From the NCBI GenBank assembly GCA_009760855.2, contig WPIO01000077.1:530001-594000 (forward strand): DNA of 64,000 nt. The letters are read 5' to 3'. The stretch is from Cristatella mucedo. Its lineage: Eukaryota > Bryozoa > Phylactolaemata > Cristatellidae. Below, one piece after another: positions 43,200 through 56,271 of this stretch. The first letter of the stretch is position 1. Every line of letters starts with the position of its first letter. The notes below the pieces were generated by a model. It made no database searches, was not told the origin of the DNA, and saw only the letters and a list, made by a program, of their open reading frames with translations. The position numbers were made by a program, and so were the translations under genes.

Positions 43200-46100
43200 T
43201 AAAACTAATGGGACGTCAACAGTTGCTGGGAATGCAAAGGGCTCCATCGAAAAAACCATCTTCAGCATTGCCGGCATCGGTGCAGCAAACTTGAACCAGA
43301 AAGGGAAAGAAGTTGAGAGCTGGGCCAGTCTCGTTTCAGAGGCGGAACATGCATTTCAATGGATGGCAAACAGCAGCAACTGACCTGGGCTAAGCAAATG
43401 CGCTTGAGAAGGCAACCCGAGCGTTCGTCGAACCGTTCTACTGGCTCCAGGTGCTGCTGGGGGACGGTCGTGACGTCGCGAAGGTGCCGAACGGTGACAT
43501 AACGCGATTATCGATTGCAGAGCCCAGATGTATTTCGAACCTGGAGCACACTACTTGAACGTAACCCGGAGCTGCTACTTGGTTATTATTTTTTGTAATT
43601 TCAGATGGCTGGAGTTATTAGACGAAAACAAACCTACACAGTGCCCTCATGGGCGACGGCTCTTAGTGCTAAGACGGCACCCAGAGTTACCATTATAGAC
43701 GCGAAAGCATTGACAATCGTTCCGTCACGACGACCGAAGAAGTGTCACAGCTGTTTGGGGACACATGTGCGAAGGCTAAGCAGGCTGTGCTAGACATGAC
43801 AACCACAGAGGCGACGGCAACTAAAGGGCAGACGGTGCCCAGAAAGGAGAAAGCTTCCAAGAGACAACTGAGCTGAGTAAGTCAACTGAGTCAAGCAACT
43901 GCGCCCAGAAAGCTGTGTCATTTTCGGCCAAAGCTGTACCAGCATTTATAGTAGCACCATCTTTCAGCGACCGTATCCGCGGAAATGGTGGTGGGGAACG
44001 AACCAACGAATCAAAGCTAGGTCCAGTGATGAGAACAAGAACCGACACCTTTAAACTGCATGGTCAGTAAAATAAAAACCTAAACGACAATTGGATATAC
44101 GGGCGATTAACGTTAGCTCAGCATCAAGTCACACCCCTTCGCCCCTCTTCTACATGCCCAGTATATCACTATTCTCACCAGCAGGCTTCGAGGAACAGAA
44201 AACAAAGCTGATGTACTGTTTGTGCAAGCCTCAAAGCCCGCCTGGGGGCATAGGGCTGATGCCTATTTGCTGGAGGGTAAAAACGCCAACAGGATGGCTA
44301 ACCATTATATTGCTACAATCAAATTTAACACGGAAGACATGAAAGGCAGTCTCAAAGCAATTTTAGAACTAGACCTAAGCTGGCTTTCTGCAACAGAGAA
44401 TCGGCTGTCAAGATTGGGTCGCTCTTGTCACTTTCTCCAAAATTTCTTGATTATTTGAAGAGCAGGAAAAACTAAGCTACAATGCTTTGGGCAGTATTCG
44501 TGACAGGTTCATAGTCCAGAAGCTCGGTCACTACAACCCCTGCCTGCATTTCCGAGCAAGCATCAGCTCAGGCCTTGGAGGGCAATGCCACGAGGCCAGC
44601 CTACTCTAGGAATGCTAGCCATTCTTCCTCTTTCTACCAAGCAGAATCCAGCCAGCAAAGTGCCCCTCTGAAGTACATCTTGGTAAAGTACTTCCCAGAG
44701 CACATGTCTCACATCTTGCAAGAGATGACTTGAAATGTTCTTCTTTAAAGTACGTCGCTCTGTAATCAGCATAAACATGTCGTGATATTTAAAGGTAGCT
44801 GTCACTTTGACTTCCTAAGCCTTGCAGGCCTAGGCTGAACTGCCTGTGGGCTGCGGCTAAAGGTCAGCAAAACATCGGGGCCAAAGGTCAGAATAGACAG
44901 GCTTGTGCCCGACGGGGTAGCCCTGCGGAAGCTGCTGAGAGCCGGGCAACATCCAAAGCTAAAATGTAATGTATCTCCGTCTGTAACTCCACAAAGTCAT
45001 AAAGACCATGTGGGTGTTACGCAGGAGTTTTGTATAGCGCACTCACAGCCTAAGCGGCTTTCGGTAAGCATTCGGTACGAACGCGGTTCGCAGGGGCATG
45101 GCAAGCCAAGAGACGTATTTGACAACTATTGACTAGCATCGGTCAGAGCTCGTCGTGGCTATTCAACGAGCGAGCCTTAGCAAAGCTGCACAGGGTAGCC
45201 GCTCAGGCAGCACTTTCAAATGCTACAACAGTCCATCTCATGGCCGATTGTTTAAATCAAAACCAAAAAGGGATCAACGCAGCAGTCACCGAAGCAGCTC
45301 ATGGCAGCAGCCAAAACCACGTCTAGCCTGTATTTATAAGACCGGCAAATATTCATCAGTTTCACGATGCCACTGCTGATCTCTCAGCTTCAGACATTTC
45401 AAGAGCAAATCCCGTTATGGACGACAATCGGTCAAGCCTTGGCCTCTCGATGACTGAGCGGCAGTCGATTTGAAGCATCAACTACCTTGCTGTAGGAGGA
45501 AGGAAATGACTGGCACTGGGGATCGCACGTGCATGTGACATAGGTGCTGAGATCCCATCGAGCTTGAGCTGATGGCACTTCAAGAACCCCAAAGGATCAC
45601 TACCTAATTATTAAAAAAATAACTAAAGTTTAATATTTCAGATGGTTTTAGCAATAATCATGGCAGGGTGCATCTAACTATACCACTCGTAAATGCGTGG
45701 TAAATTCAAGCATAGACCTCTGGGGAGGGGCTCCCTTCGGCACAGAGTAAGGAAGGGGTGGAAAGGGTGTGGTCAGGCACCTAAGATGGAGAGGTAGACA
45801 GGTGCACCAGGCAGAATCACGACGTGATTACCGGCTGGATGTAACCTTGCAAAGAAAGGGTAACCTTGAGCTCGAGAGGCAGTACCTAGAGTAAAAACAA
45901 TGCATTCTTGCACGTTTCACTGACAGTAGGGTCGGGCAGGATATATAAGGCGGATTAACTTAGGAAATGTCAGGTTGTGGACTCAGCTAAGAGGCTCTCA
46001 GAGCTGCAACCCTTTGATTTAAGCTGTGCTTAGACCACAGACACAGTTAACCTGATTTTACATTATTTCCTCTTGTAGTGAGAAATTTTGCATTATAAAG

Positions 46101-46420
46101 GCACAATATATGTTTTTTTACATTGCAGATATGAAACGAATACTGTTACAGCCGTAACTGGTGGAGAGAATTTTATACGACCGGTGGATGACACACTTGA
46201 CAACCTGTCATCCCTATGTGTAGAGGGACGATCAGCCCTGGTAACCTGTTCACACCCTAGTAAGCACTGGGCATCGTCGCAAAAAACCTTTGGGTGATGG
46301 TGTATTCAGGATCAACAGTTGGGACAAATTTTCACGGGTTAGGGGTTTCAGCAACAGGTGCCGACTCAAATCTGCAGGGTGCCGGGCTCAGCTGCTGCTG
46401 CATGAATAGATGCTTCCTAA
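43200..46420. repeat. Long unclassified tandem repeat, copy B
   Basis: Collinear with copies C (46435-48570) and D (49700-51085). Landmarks: tgtactgtttgtgcaagcctc at 44212, acttcccagagcacatgtct at 44692, gctgctgagagccgggcaac at 44931, aagccaagagacgtatttgacaact at 45102, gatggttttagcaataatc at 45641, and gaaacgaatactgttacagccg at 46133. No frame is preserved among copies, so the unit appears non-coding. Scattered 50-80-codon frames inside it are not conserved. Confidence 0.75.
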
Positions 46421-46434
46421 AACCAGGCTGACGT

Positions 46435-48570
46435 ACTGTTTGTGCAAGCCTCAATGCTCAGCTGGGGGACTAGGTCTAGGCTGAAGCCAATTTGCTGAAG
46501 GCTTACAGATGCGAAGAGGCATTTTCTTGCTACAGTCCGTTTCACATCGAAGGATTACCACAAGCAGTCTCAGAGCAGCTTTTAGACCTAGACGTATATT
46601 ATCACTGTGCTGCCGCATGCTGGCAGTAATGCTTTGCTCCTGCTTAATAAGAATGATAATAATATCAATGCATTTGTTAAAGTGCGTAAGAGAACTCAGT
46701 CGCATTTTCAGGGCTTTACAATGCTGCCAAGGAAGCACGATCGAATGGTTAGTGGTCGCCTGCTGAATAAACAAAAATGTTATGGCTAGAGGTGACAAGC
46801 ACAAGGTCAGCATGCGAGTCACTTTCTCCAGACTTTCTTTATTATTTGCAGTTGGAAAAACTAACCTGCAATGCTTGGAAAAAATTCGTAGAGGATCGTA
46901 ATCCAGGGGCACCGACACTGAAGCCCACACCTGCCCTTCCCAGCAAGGATCACCTCAGGCCTGGGAGGGCAATGCCACGAGTCCAACCTACTCTAGGAAT
47001 GAATGCTAGCTATTCTTCCTCTATTTACCAAGAAGCATTCAGTGAGCAAAGAGACCCATCTGAAGTTATTCATCTTCGTAAAATACTTCCCAGAGGACAT
47101 GTCTAACATCCCTCAAGAGTTGAGGCCTGTTTTTCTTGCAAGTTCGTCACTCTGTAATCGGCATACACATGTCATGCCCTCTAAAGGCAGCTGTCATTTT
47201 GACTTTCTAGGCCATGCAGGCCAAGGTCGAACTCGGTGTGGGCTTCGGCCAAAGGTCAGCAAAAAGTCAAGGCCAAAGGTCGGAATAGGCAGGCTTGACC
47301 AGTACGAGGTGCCGCTGCCGAAGCTGCTGAGAGCCGGGTAACAGGGAAAGCCTAGACACGGTAGGCTTGGGCTTATCCAACCAAGAGACGTGTTTAAAAA
47401 CTGCGTAGTAATTTGGGGGCAACATTACTTTGCTGTAGGGGAAAGGAAATTCACGGCAGTGCATTGTATATGCAGTGCATCTTCATGGAACTTGAGCCGA
47501 CGGCACTTCGAGAAGCCCAAAGGCTCATGTGTCGGAAAGACATTTTCAAACTAGAGGATGTGCTATTAATTTTTTTTGGTATGCTTTGAAGAGGTAAATA
47601 AACTAGCCTTGAACATTTTTTACACACACCCTCTAGTATAATATAATAATAAGCTTATTTACGCTTAGACCAAAAATGGCTGTGGCGGACAAGTCATTTG
47701 TTTGTACATTTTCGCACTGTTGGTTGATTAACAGGCCGTGCGGCGAATGGGTAAGGAAATGCACTACAATCATTAAGAAAAACTAAAATTTAGCCTACCA
47801 GTTGGTTTTAGCAATAATCGTGGCAGGGTGCATCCTACTACAGCACTCGTGGATCTGTGGTCTACTTAAGTAGCGACCGCTGGAGAGGGGCTCCTGTCTC
47901 CTGCACCGACTCAGGGGGTTTGAAGGGGCTATGGTCAGGCACCTAAGATGGAGAGTTTTACAGGTGCACCGGGCAGAACCACGACATGCCTGCCGGTGGG
48001 TCGTAACCCTGCGAAGAAAGGTAACCTTGAACTCGGGAGACAGTACTTTGAGTAAAAACAATGCATTCTTTCACGTTTCACTGACAGTTGGGTCGGGCAG
48101 GACACATAAGGCCGCTTAACGTGGGAAAAAGTCTGATTCGTGGTCTCAGCTAAGGGGCGCTTAGAGCTGCAACTCTTCAATTGAAGATGTGCTAAGACCA
48201 CAGACACACTTAACCTGATTGTACATTTTCTTTCCTGTTGCGATAAATTTTGCATTCTAATGGCACTAGCAATGCGTTTTACACTGCAGTTATGAAACGA
48301 ATACTGCTACAGCCGTTCGTGGTGGAGAGAGTTTGATTTGACCGGTGGATGACACAGCTGACAACCTGCATCACTATGTGTAGAGGGACGATCCGCCCTG
48401 TCAACCTGTTCAGACATTAATAAGTACAGGGCATCATCACAAAAAACCTTTGGGTGATGGCGCATTTAGGATCAATATTTGAGACAAATTTTCACGGGTT
48501 AGGGGTTTCAGCCGCAACAGATGCCGACATAAATCTGCAGGGTGACGGGTTCAGCTCCTGCTGCATAAAT
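46435..48570. repeat. Long unclassified tandem repeat, copy C
   Basis: Same landmarks in order at 46437, 47088, 47321, 47383, 47801 and 48294. A LINE 3' fragment is inserted at about 46640-46820. It ends at a conserved gtttcagc..aacaggtgccga..aaatctgcagggtg block shared with copy B (46346-46385 and 48507-48548). Confidence 0.75.
46640..46820 (-). mobile_element. CR1/L2-like LINE 3' fragment, diverged
   Basis: gcatttgttaaagtgcgtaagagaactcagtcgc is the diverged LINE 3' end, followed by the internal aagcacgatcgaatggttagtgg block, and breaks within copy C of the long repeat. Confidence 0.65.
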
Positions 48571-48609
48571 TGACCACATTGGGTTTAGGATTGGAAACTA
48601 TACAAGTGT

Positions 48610-48965
48610 TTTCGTCTTATGTACTAGCACGTTTAGAGTATAAACTCGCATCAGTAGCTACGTCGTATACTCGCACCTGTAGCTAAGTTGCACATTTAGA
48701 TTTCGCATATACTAGCACGTGCAGCTTGCTCAGATACTAGTACCAGTTGCCAGCTGATGTATTGGCACCTGTACCCTGTTCACATTAGCACTAGGAGCTA
48801 GCTTACATACCAGCACCTGAAGCTTGCTCTCACACTTGCACGTGCAGCAACAAAACCTACCATCGCCTACTGACTAATCGCATACTAGTACCTGGAGTTG
48901 GTTCACATACTAGCTCTTGTAGCTGGCGGTACATGTGCACCTGTAGCCAATTTAGAAAGCTAGCA
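48610..48965. repeat. Degenerate ~25-30-bp minisatellite (ACTAGCACCTGTAGCT)
   Basis: Variants of catactagcacctgtagctngntt recur about a dozen times with 22-32-bp spacing. No reading frame. Confidence 0.8.
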
Positions 48966-49699
48966 GAAGTGGAACCCAAGCGGTGGCTAGTAATATGCAT
49001 ATAATTATGCCATGGTAAGCCGAGAACAAGTAGAAAATCAGGTTCAATAGGACATGCCGTAAAACGGCAGCCTGCTCATATATTAGGGACCCAGCTAGTC
49101 TGCCTATATAGTATACTTACTTTATAAGTGACTCTTGAACCAATCGCTTTGCATGCTAACGAGAGTAACGGTAGATGTAGTTCATGTAGTACCCCACAAG
49201 CATGACAAGGTAACAAATTGTATTTGTCTTAGCAAAGACATGGAACAAAAACAGGTTATGATTTGAACAAGTCAAACCCTAAATGAAATGGTAATGCTCT
49301 AAAACAAATTGGTTTGCTCCTAACAAATCTTAACATGTAACCCAAGGGTAGACAACACTAGCTTATTAATGTAAGTACATGACAGCTCGGGTTGCAAGCT
49401 TTCCAAAAGAATTGCTTACAAGGCAGGAATCCCTGTCGAGTTTATATCAGCAAGTAACTACTAAACGGAGTAGTCTCAAGTTTTTACTTTCCAAAAGCAG
49501 GCGCTTGGCATCTTCAGCAGCTGCAGCTTTTTTGCATCGCCTTGGCTGGTCAGTGTGTGTTACGGATGTGAAACCGGAAATATATCTTGCAAGCGAAAGG
49601 AATTAATCACAATATGATCAGCGCCTTGGACTCACACTGATGAGTTTGACCTCCGGTTCCTGTGGAGTGCAACAATAAAGTTAGGAATTCGGTCGAGCT
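48966..49699. other. No gene recognised
   Basis: A 75-codon plus-strand frame at 49379-49606 is Ser/Leu/Ala-rich and unsupported by splice sites or similarity. Confidence 0.4.
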
Positions 49700-51085
49700 C
49701 TTGGCTACTGATCAAGCAATAGCAAGATGCAAGCGAAGCTTAATACGAGAGAAGCCTGACTGACGTGTATGGCATTCATAGCACCGTCGCGGAAAACAGC
49801 TCGATCGATTGTCGAGCCACTGCCGGCCGATCGCTTGTCGCGACCAAATTCTAGTAGTAACCAGCCAGGCCGATGCCTTATTGAATGCCACGACATACTC
49901 ACCGACTGGTGCACCGATGATGGCTCACCGACTGTCTTCGCTGAGCCCCACGAGATGCCCTTGCCGAAGCTGTCAAGAGCCGGGCAACAGCCAAAGTGTG
50001 AACACAGTAGGCTGGGGCTTGGCAAGCCAAGAGACATATTTGACAACTATGGACTAGCATCGATCAGAGCTCGTCGACGCTTTGCAACGAGGCCGCCCAG
50101 TTAGCGCTTTCAAATGCTACAACAGTCAATCTCATGGCCGACCGTTCAAATCACAAACCAAAAAGTGTGTGGCTCACGGCAGCGGCACACGGCAGCAGCC
50201 AAAGCCAAGTACACCAGTAGCCAGCCCCACGTACCAGACCGGCAAGTAGGCAGTAGTTTCACGTTGCCACTGCTGACCTCTTGCTTCCAGACATTTCCGG
50301 AGCGAAGCCCGTGATGGATGACAATCGGTCAGGCCCTGGCCCCTCGATGACTGAGTGGCAGGCGATAACGAAGCATCTGTTGTATGGGGAAGGATATGAC
50401 TGGCGCCGGCAATCGCGCATGCGTGTGACGTAGGCGCTGCACCGTCGCACCGAGCTTGAGCCGATAGCACTTCGAGAAGCCCAAAAGTGCACTATCTATT
50501 TCTTGGAAAAATAAAACTTAATACATCAGATGGTTTTACCAGTAATCACGGCATGGTGCATCTGGCTACAGCACTCGTGAGGCGTGGTCAGTTCAAGCAG
50601 AGACCGCCGGGGAGGGGCTGTTTCCGGCACTAAGTCGGGTGGGGGTGGAGGGGTGTGGTCAGGCAGCTAAGGTGGAGAGGTAGACAGGTGCGCCGGGCGG
50701 AATCGCAATGTGCCTGCCGGTGGTTCGTGACCCTGCGAAGTAAGGGTAACCTTGAACCCGGCAAACAGCACCCAGAGGGAAAAAATGCATTCTCTCACAT
50801 TGTGCTGACAGTAGGGTCGGGCAGGAGAGCTAAGATAACTGAACCTAGGATAAGACGAGTTCACCGGACTCCGGGAAAGTTCGCGAAAAGCTGCAGCTCT
50901 TCAATCTAAGATGTGCTTAGACGACGGGTATGGTAAGCCCGATTGTACATTTTTTTAGTCTTGAAGCTATACATTTCGTATTTTAATGACACAAGCGATG
51001 ATTTTGGAACTGCAGATAGTAAGCGAATACTTCTAGCGCTGTCAGTGGTGGAGGGAGGTTGAGAGGACCGGCGGAGCTCAAACAG
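49700..51085. repeat. Long unclassified tandem repeat, partial copy D
   Basis: Landmarks gaagctgtcaagagccgggcaac (49966), aagccaagagacatatttgacaactat (50024), gatggttttaccagtaatcacgg (50530) and aagcgaatacttc (51021) follow the order of B and C, with some sections missing. Confidence 0.7.
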
Positions 51086-51837
51086 CAAGCGAGGAGAAGA
51101 GCTGCCTTCTGTGATGACAAGCAGGGAATCTGGTAAGCTGGTTACTTCCCTAGCTGGTGCACTAAGCTTATGGGCGGTGTGTCAAGTAGGGATTGATGAG
51201 AGAACTGTCTTCTGGGATGAGAAAGGCTCCCGCAGCGATTAGGATGAGTGACGCAACAAGCCAGATTGAACTGGTTTAGTTCATTTAACAGCTTTATTTA
51301 AATAGCAGGAGAAGAGCCTCTCTGGCAGTTGTTCCTACGATCAGTGGGAAATTTGTGACAGTCTGCAGCTGAACTCAAGACCTGGGTCCTGTAAATGTTG
51401 TGTGATCTAAAAGTTGTGTGATGTAAAAGTTATGTGACGTAAATGTTGCTCAGGGTGCGAAGTATACAGAAGTTGGTCAAGCAAGTTAGAAATAAATTGA
51501 ACTTTATTAGTGCGTCAGGTTAAAGTTGTCTCCTTCCTCGCGATTGAGGTTTGGATGGCTCCGACCGTAGAAAAAGATCTGCATGCCATTGTGTGGGAAA
51601 GTCTGTTGTTTTCTATAAGTGCCTCTGGAATATATTTAGAGAGCAGGTGCTTTCGGATAGTCGCCTGGCTATGTGATACAATGCCAATCTGGTCTTATCT
51701 CCTTTGTTAAGTCGTGAACATTTCTGGCCTTTGCTGAAATAGTAGCTGAAGTGTTTTACACTTGTATGGTGAATAAGAAAATAGTGAATATGGCCTGCCT
51801 TAAGGTCTGCGAATATAGCTGGTATTCTTACCATTCA
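51086..51837. other. No gene recognised
   Basis: Contains a short triplicated phrase (taaaagttgtgtgatgtaaaagttatgtgacgtaaatgtt, 51408-51446). No gene seen. Confidence 0.4.
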
Positions 51838-52035
51838 GCGAGACGTAGTAGCCCACTAGGTAAGGCAGTTGCTTTTTACGACCTGGCTCCCGAGGTCCTC
51901 GGTTCGAATCCTGCACCGGGCGATCTTTTATCGCCGTTGCAAGCGGTGGTGATAGCCGTAAAAGCTCTTCTGTAGCTATACAAAAGAGGCTGCTAAATCA
52001 AATAGTATTTATTTGTGTATTTATTTATCATCAGC
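51838..52035 (+). mobile_element. tRNA-derived SINE, family B, copy 2
   Basis: Head agtagcccactaggtaaggcag, a canonical B-box cggttcgaatcc, the body ggtggtgatagccgtaaaagc and the tail ctgctaaatcaaatagtatttattt. Confidence 0.87.
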
Positions 52036-52328
52036 CAGCTACTCACCAAAGTTATACCGGCCTGAGTTGATACATTGTTATCAAAGCCCGTTCACTTTGC
52101 TCAACCCTCCTTCATCCTATGAAACCGTTACAGAACCGCCGACTGACGTCTTTGACAATCCGTAGCCATAGCCAGCCATATGCGGATGCCAGCCAGATGC
52201 ATGGCAATGCACAAAGGGGCTGTAGGTAGTAGGCAATGCTTAGGACTAGCACATGAGCGTGTCTCTGGTTAAAGATTCAATGTGTATGCGTGTGCATGTG
52301 TGCGTATGTGTGTTCGTTTGTGTGTGTT

Positions 52329-52445
<117 letters not shown>

Positions 52446-52679
52446 CCAACCGCAAGTTCGGCAGCTGTCGTTTCATCATCCGAAAGAACAATTAAACTTG
52501 CAGTTAGGCTTCATCCATCCCAAAAGTAGCTACTTGCAGCAGTGCGAATGAGTGGAATCAATTATAAAGCTGAGTAATGCCTTTGTCGCAGTTGTGATGC
52601 TTATCACTCAGTGTCGTCCGGACCTATCATGATGCTTTTTCTGGGCATTTAGTGTAGTGCCTTCTGGAGATAAACATAA

Positions 52680-52900
52680 CAAAAACACATTTTTATAGTG
52701 CTCCGAGAAAGCTCAACTATTTCTAGGCACTTTAAATATTCTGCTAAGTAAGCCTGTATGTTTGCTTAGTGAAAACACATAACGTGTCAGCACGCATAAG
52801 CACACAAAGAAAAATTCACACAGAACGTGAAAATCCTATAGGACCGTTGTTAGCTTCTGTTCAAATGCCCGTCGTGTCTTCAGCCGGGATTGAGCTCCAG
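52680..52900 (-). mobile_element. CR1/L2-like LINE 3' fragment, old copy
   Basis: Diverged 3' UTR (ctccgagaaagctcaac...aggcactttaaatattctgc) and internal gtgtcagcacgcataagcacac phrase; ends where a younger copy begins. Confidence 0.65.
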
Positions 52901-52905
52901 ACTTT

Positions 52906-54085
52906 ATATGAATAATAATAATAATACATTTAATATAGTTCCCTCAGACAACTCAATCATTCGTGGCACTTTAAATTTGCTGCAGATTAAGCACGGTCGA
53001 ATGGTTAGTGGTTGCATGCTCAAAGACAACAAGCATAACATGGTTAGGGCGGTTAAGGTGCTCGCCCCGACCAAAGTCTGACTGAGGTCGTGGGCTCGAG
53101 CCCCGAAGCATATGTGAAGCGCCTGAATAGAGATTAAGTTCTCTTGGGGCGCTATATAAATGAATTATATTTTTTTAGGGGTAACATGCACTGGCTCAGC
53201 ATGCAAATATGGTTAGTGGCAGCATACACAGTGTCAGCATGCATAAGCTCGTAAAGGACGAATCACGTGGAATACTAAATGCTGTGATAAATAGATGCGG
53301 TTTTAATTTCTTTTTAAAGTGTGGTCAAGTCAGGGCATATCATGACTCAAGTAGGAAGTGAGTTCCAGGCTGAGGGAGCATACGAATTACAGGCACGGTC
53401 TCCAAGGAATTTGAGGTTCATACGAGGTATAGCTAAACAATTTTAGTCAGAAGTGGTACGATGCCTAGCCTTGCTCAGGGGTAGTTCTAATAGGTTGTCT
53501 GGAGACAGAGAATAAGGGACCTACACGTAAGTGACAGATCCTGGAAGTTGATGTGTTGCTTGACTGGTAGCCAGTACAGGTCGGCGAGAATTAGTGTGAT
53601 GTGGCAACTGCGACGCTCACGACAGACATGCATAGCTTCGGAGTTTTGCACCAGCTGTAACCGCCTGATTGCACAGGTCGGTAGACCAGCAAGGAGTGAG
53701 CTACAAAAGTCAAGATGGGATGTCACAAATGCATGGACCAATGTAGATGTGGTGTCCTTGTATAAGTAAGCCCATATTTGAGCTACGTTAATTAGCAATA
53801 AATAAGCAGACTGTGAAGCTGATGTAGTCGTCTAATGAAAGGTCACCTTGGAATAGTACACCTAGATTTCATGCAGATTCAACAGGAGATAGGCTGGCAG
53901 AGTTAATATTGAGATATAGGTTTTGCAATTTCTGAACCACACTTGCTTTGCCCATAACTAGTACATTGGTTTAATCATCATTCAATTTAAGACTGTTTGC
54001 TGCCATCCATTTGCTGATGTCATGAATATATGCAGCAAGGGAATTAAGAGAACTCGAGGTGCTCGAAGGCTGGGAGATGCAAATG
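52906..54085 (-). mobile_element. CR1/L2-like LINE, 5'-truncated, split by a SINE
   Basis: The tail (AAT)n is at 52906-52927. The minus strand covers TSHLDFCSSLLAGLP, RRLQLVQNSEA and LADLYWLPVKQ around 53560-53760, with stops. More diverged than the 2961 and 57550 copies, so an older insertion. A family A SINE splits it at 53043-53170. Confidence 0.8.
53043..53170 (+). mobile_element. tRNA-derived SINE, family A, copy 3 (nested)
   Basis: Same structure as the copy at 35850. The flanking ggttaggg and ttttaggggtaacatg rejoin the LINE sequence aacatggttaggggtgacatgc, so the SINE inserted into the LINE with a likely short duplication of ttagg(g). Confidence 0.88.
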
Positions 54086-54319
54086 AATATTCTATATAGG
54101 AGTAGCAACGAGACTCAACTAGCATGCTTAAAGTTATTTGCATTAACACTATCGTATATTATATTACTTCTATTTGTTAATTGTGGTATTCTTTCTTTTT
54201 GTAATATTTATTGCTTTCCTTTTACTGCAGAGCTTCGGGAAGGTATATATCTTTGTGACTAATATTAGTGTCAAATAGCTGATCAATACGTTGCCATAAC
54301 GACTTAATCTAAAATAAAA

Positions 54320-54670
54320 AATAATAGCAGCTTATTTTTGTTACTCCCCTAAGAGACCTTAGTCTCTATCCTAGGTTTGTACAACATGCAGCAAGATAAT
54401 TCATTTCCAATGGTTAGTAACATGCCTGGTGTCAAGCATGCAAAAGCAAGCACCCATAATGCATAGGCTAGCATGCTAAAGCAAACATATAGACGCTGTT
54501 AATAAACAAGTTCTTTGGGGCAAAGGCAAAGCTGACGGCACAGATGCGTCTTTAGCTGAGACTTTAAAGATGCAAGGTTTGAATGGCGTGACCGTATTCG
54601 AAGAGAGTTTCGCTCTTTCGTTGCATACGAGTTACGTTTCATGGTTTCAATTTAGTTCGAGGATCGACTT
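54320..54670 (-). mobile_element. LINE remnant, strongly diverged
   Basis: Contains a decayed 3' UTR (ctcccctaagagaccttagtctctatcctagg) and, near 54547, the ctttagctgagactttaa block shared with 6655-6690. Confidence 0.5.
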
Positions 54671-55217
54671 GATGACCGGATGCTGAGGAGCGTTCGATGC
54701 TAGATCACGCGTGGAAGCATGGAGGTCGGATAGGAAGGCTGGTAGTAGAGTAAAGCGACAAGTAAACATGACTGTGACCACCTCAATATACTCGAGTAAA
54801 GCTGCGTTTACACGGTAGACTTTCCTACAGGTTTTGGACAGAGTTCCCACAGATTTGGGCTACTACTTCATCATTTCGTCACAACATTTGGGGGAGGAGC
54901 CAAGTTTTCGGACTCATCGGAAGGAGAATCTGTCTCGACTGTTTGGCTCCTTGTTAGTCCACCCGACTAATAAAAACTCCGGGGCTCATCACAGGCACCC
55001 CACGGCCAAAATAAAAATTGCTGACGTTCGTAGGCTCGAGTTGTACTGAGGCGTTCGGAGCAAGTCCTTGAATGTAAGATGCTTATGCATTGTAACCAAT
55101 GTTTCAGCCTTTTCTACATTTGCATCTCAGAATGAAAAAACGAGCGCGACTATGGGTTGCTGAACTAAAACGGCCGATCCTTTTCCACGCGGTGGCAATG
55201 CTGCAAGAGTATAGCAC
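54671..55217. other. No gene recognised
   Basis: A 71-codon plus frame at 54834-55049 has no similarity or splice evidence. Confidence 0.4.
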
Positions 55218-55505
55218 TTGGTTATGCTTTCCTGCCGTCTGCTGATTCCTGGCGTGCTTGGGGCACACGTCTTTCATGCACAGTCTTTAGCGACGTGTCT
55301 CTATTCAGAGCACTTTGACACAGGTCACTGCCATGCATCTGTATGGACTAGCGATGAGCCAAAAACGAGTCGTTGGTACCAAGCGCCTCTTCGTGTCTCA
55401 GCTGGGCGACATAGGCAGCTAGAATCCCCGGCTTTGCTGGAGCTGGAAAGGCTCGGTCGTAACAATTGCTCAGCCCAACAAGTAACCTTGAACCGACTCG
55501 CCGGG
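55218..55505 (+). CDS. Possible coding exon, unrecognised
   Basis: An open stretch with protein-like composition (SLATCLYSEHFDTGHCHA, LESPALLELERLGRNN) ends at a strong donor, CCGG|GTAAGTT, at 55506. No acceptor is obvious on its left and no family is recognised. Confidence 0.3.
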
Positions 55506-55510
55506 TAAGT

Positions 55511-56024
55511 TCCTCAGTCAAGTGGGCCCTGCTACTCTCTCTCTCTGTCTCTCTTTCTCTCTATCGCTGACCGGTCAGTGGACGAACGCCAGCAGCAGGC
55601 TTCCAGGCCTTGAAGTTACGAAACTATCGGTCTGGTAAGCTTCGCGACTAGAAGGTCCTAAAATATCGGCCACTCCCAGAGGCTACGAGGGGCTTCGTTT
55701 TCCGATTGTGCGACAACGCTGGTCCAACAGCTACCGCCAAGCAGTCTAGCGGCTTACTTCCACAAATCTGTCTACCGTCAAATGTAGGAGAGAGCCCTTT
55801 TCACTGACGAGCTGTCCTGCACATGGACAACGCATGCGGTTCAAAGTGCCAGTTTTCTTACGGACACCAATGGTCCTCGATTTTGGCAGAAGCCGAAACG
55901 ACCGTGCGAGCCATTAGGGGCAGGGATTATTCGAGCCCTATCGCCGTGACTAATTTAACAGAATAACTGTGCCGGCTGCTTGCAGACGTTACCACCAATC
56001 ATTTGGTAATGCTTACTATACAGC
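55511..56024. other. No gene recognised
   Basis: Short C/T tract at 55534-55566; otherwise unremarkable. Confidence 0.4.
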
Positions 56025-56095
56025 ATCTGTAAGGTGCCTAGAAAGAGATACAGTTCTTTGAGGACACTAGACCAATGTATTATTGTGATTTGTAT
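56025..56095 (+). mobile_element. LINE 3' tail remnant
   Basis: tctgtaaggtgcctagaaagagatacagttctttgagg is a diverged CR1/L2-like LINE 3' UTR, with an ATT remnant after it. Confidence 0.55.
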
Positions 56096-56271
56096 CATTA
56101 ATTGTATAATGGCCTACAGCGTTTGAGCACATTTCCACATCTCGAGTATTACGGGATAAGTCACGAATGAACTAAGTAAGAAATAGCCGTCGAATAAGAG
56201 ACCCGTATATGGTTGATTTCTTGAAACGGCTACACCAGTCTTAGGCACTAGCAAAACCATTGATTGAAATA

